From RUG11462 sp051877275 (GTDB lineage Bacteria > Bacillota > Clostridia > Oscillospirales > Acutalibacteraceae), in assembly GCA_051877275.1 (NCBI GenBank), contig JBJEIS010000183.1, forward strand, positions 1-7,863: 7,863 nt of DNA. Direction: 5' to 3'. The notes beneath the pieces are model-generated. The model worked only from the letters and a program-made list of their open reading frames with translations, did no database searches and was not told the DNA's origin. This document shows positions 6,314 to 7,863 of the stretch, piece after piece. Within the stretch, counting starts at the first letter, position 1. Each line of letters starts with the position of its first letter. The position numbers and the translations under genes were made by a program.

Positions 6314-7781
6314 AAAACGAAATTTAATTCTTTTCAGCTTTATTGTATCAGCTGTTCTCTTAACAGTCGGCACTGCAAGTTCTCCGTTATTTCCTTATAA
6401 TGTATGGGATGACGCTAACTGTTTTTTCACAGTAGGAAAATCAATTTTCAACGGGAATGTGCTTTACAGAGATATTTTTGAACAAAAAGGTCTGTATCTA
6501 TATATCATTTACGGGATTGGCAGTCTCGTTTCAAAAACAAGTTTTCTAGGACCTTTTTTGCTTGAAGTAGCAGCAATGACTGTTTTTCTCTATTTTGTGG
6601 GAAAGACAATGAGTTACTACGCCGAAAAGGGCAGCATCTATATTTCTCTGCCGCTGATACTCGCTCTGCTTCTTTTAAGCGCCAGCTTTGAAAAAGGCGG
6701 AAGCGCTGAAGAATTTTGTCTGCCTTTCTTTATGATTTGGATCTGCCATGCAGTAGAAATTTTTGATAATAAAGGAACCGGAATCAAAGCATCAAAAATT
6801 TTTATAGACGGAATTATGTTTGCAGTTGTGTTTTGGATAAAATTTAATGTTGCTTTAATTTTTGTCGGCGGTTATCTGATTTATTTAATCTATTTTATAA
6901 TAAAAAAAGACTTAAGCACCTTATGGCGTTTTATTCTGTTGGCTATCGCAGGGTTTATTGCCGGGTCTATACCTTGTCTTATCTATTTTGCAGTAAATAA
7001 TGCGTTTAATGATTTGTGGTTCGGCTATTTCTATTCAAATCTATTTTTATACCATGAGCCTGTTATATTCAGCGAAAGATGCTTATTCCTGCTCGGCTGG
7101 TTCGCAAGATATATTAAAAACAACACACTAATGGCGGCTCTTTCAATTCTCGGTATTGTAGGTTTTGTAAGACGAAGAAAGAAAACGATGGGATTCGGCA
7201 GATTTTTTGTGCTCGGTATGACTTTGTTTTTCTGGTTTGCCTGTGTAATAAAACCGGCAGTTATCGGTGTTTATTACTCATTGCCTAACATCTTATTTGC
7301 TGTTTTCGGATTTATCGAGCTGGCAGAAATAATTAAAGGAAGAGCTGTTTTTGACGGTGCTAAAAAAACAGTATCTACCGTTTTAGTAGTAATTTGTGTT
7401 ATATCCGTTTTATTCGGCTCAAATGCAGCTTTTTTGTTAGAAATTCCAAAAGAAGAATTGGCTGTTTATGAATTTGCGCAAATAATCAAAAAAGAGAATA
7501 ATCCAACGGTTCTGAATTATGGCTGCCTTGATACAGGTATCTATACACTCGCCGAGGTTGACCCTCCTACAAAGTATTTCTGTAGGCTCAATCTACAGAA
7601 TTTTGAAGAGATGAACACCGAAACCAAAAAACTTATTGATGAGAAAAAAGTCGATTTCATTGTAACATTAAACAGCTCTTATGAAGAAGATAAAAGCTTT
7701 AAAGGATATCATCAGGTTGCATTTAAAGAACAATATTTAACAGGCGCAACTTGTTATCACCTTTATCAAAAAGATAAATAA
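6303..7781 (+). CDS. GT-C fold membrane glycosyltransferase (GT39/PMT_2-like)
   Basis: A 492-residue polytopic protein of the GT-C class, whose members transfer a sugar from a polyprenyl-phosphate donor on the outer face of the membrane. After helix 1 (about 8-25) comes the first outer loop, YNVWDDANCFFTVGKSIFNG (32-51), with the Asp pair D36/D37 where the catalytic acidic residue of the family sits, then LYRDIFEQKG (54-63), which matches the typical pYrDf..kgP block. GGSAEEFCLPF (132-142) carries a second acidic pair. Roughly ten helices run to residue 378. A soluble, probably extracytoplasmic tail (385-492) follows, ending at a lysine-rich terminus. The start at ATG 6303 overlaps the acyltransferase gene by 11 bases. 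Its Shine-Dalgarno AAAGGA (6285-6290) is 12 bases away, slightly long. Longer starts from 6210 run inside the preceding gene and are rejected. Donor and acceptor are unknown. Confidence 0.82.
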   Translation: MEIKKRNLILFSFIVSAVLLTVGTASSPLFPYNVWDDANCFFTVGKSIFNGNVLYRDIFEQKGLYLYIIYGIGSLVSKTSFLGPFLLEVAAMTVFLYFVGKTMSYYAEKGSIYISLPLILALLLLSASFEKGGSAEEFCLPFFMIWICHAVEIFDNKGTGIKASKIFIDGIMFAVVFWIKFNVALIFVGGYLIYLIYFIIKKDLSTLWRFILLAIAGFIAGSIPCLIYFAVNNAFNDLWFGYFYSNLFLYHEPVIFSERCLFLLGWFARYIKNNTLMAALSILGIVGFVRRRKKTMGFGRFFVLGMTLFFWFACVIKPAVIGVYYSLPNILFAVFGFIELAEIIKGRAVFDGAKKTVSTVLVVICVISVLFGSNAAFLLEIPKEELAVYEFAQIIKKENNPTVLNYGCLDTGIYTLAEVDPPTKYFCRLNLQNFEEMNTETKKLIDEKKVDFIVTLNSSYEEDKSFKGYHQVAFKEQYLTGATCYHLYQKDK

Positions 7782-7810
7782 AAAACAGCGGTCGATGACC
7801 GCTGTTTTTT
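7781..7810. terminator. Intrinsic terminator after the glycosyltransferase gene
   Basis: AAAAACAGCGGTC (7781-7793) pairs perfectly with GACCGCTGTTTTT (7797-7809) around a GAT loop, and T-residues run to 7810. It starts at the last base of the glycosyltransferase stop codon. The A-tract on the left makes it usable from the opposite strand as well, where a convergent gene ends at 7809. Confidence 0.92.
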
Positions 7811-7863
7811 ATTTGAGGCTTTTCATAGCTTCAAGTCCGAGCAAAATTCCTGTTTTCGCAGAA
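7809..7863 (-). CDS. C-terminal end of a convergent minus-strand gene (partial)
   Basis: Only the last 17 codons are visible, reading SAKTGILLGLEAMKSLK and then TAA (7809-7811 on the plus strand). Of the three minus-strand frames it is the only one open to the window edge. The stop lies within the T-tract of the terminator, the same arrangement as at the other convergent junction near 405. The peptide looks like an amphipathic C-terminal helix; the family cannot be named from so little. The gene continues beyond the window. Confidence 0.55.
   Translation of the reverse strand, partial: SAKTGILLGLEAMKSLK

Overview
The window is AT-rich and uses the standard code. Its promoters look like sigma-A types (TTGACA/TTGATA with TATAAT), its Shine-Dalgarno sequences are strong and purine-rich, and its intergenic gaps are very short. 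Together with a LytR-CpsA-Psr-type envelope protein and a YtxH-like small protein, this points to a low-GC Gram-positive organism, most likely an anaerobic gut clostridium of the Oscillospirales/Ruminococcaceae kind. That assignment is inference; no taxonomic marker is present.

Left end (1-410): about 135 bases of AT-rich DNA without a supported gene, then a monocistronic plus-strand gene for a tiny Gly/Ala-rich YtxH-like protein. It has its own promoter, probably starts at TTG, and ends at a strong bidirectional terminator.

Middle (405-5026, minus strand, read right to left): a three-gene operon. First comes an RlmB/TrmH-family 23S rRNA 2'-O-methyltransferase. It is followed 12 bases later by a ~991-residue membrane protein with a ~430-residue charged, probably disordered N-terminal tail joined to a P1B-type ATPase scaffold. 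After 8 more bases comes a single-pass LCP-domain protein. The last two look like pseudoenzymes: the ATPase keeps the eight-helix layout, the N-domain fold and the position of the phospho-aspartate, but has lost DKTGT, TGE, CPC and GDGxND. The LCP protein has lost the SIPRD arginine and one arginine of the YxRxR motif. This pair is the most unusual content of the window.

Right part (5228-7781, plus strand): diverging from rlmB behind a near-consensus promoter are a membrane acyltransferase-3 protein and an 11-base-overlapping GT-C (GT39/PMT-like) glycosyltransferase, probably a small module for decorating a surface glycan. A hairpin terminator closes it. The last 55 bases hold the C-terminal end of an unidentified convergent minus-strand gene.

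No mobile element, CRISPR array, tRNA, rRNA or riboswitch was recognised.
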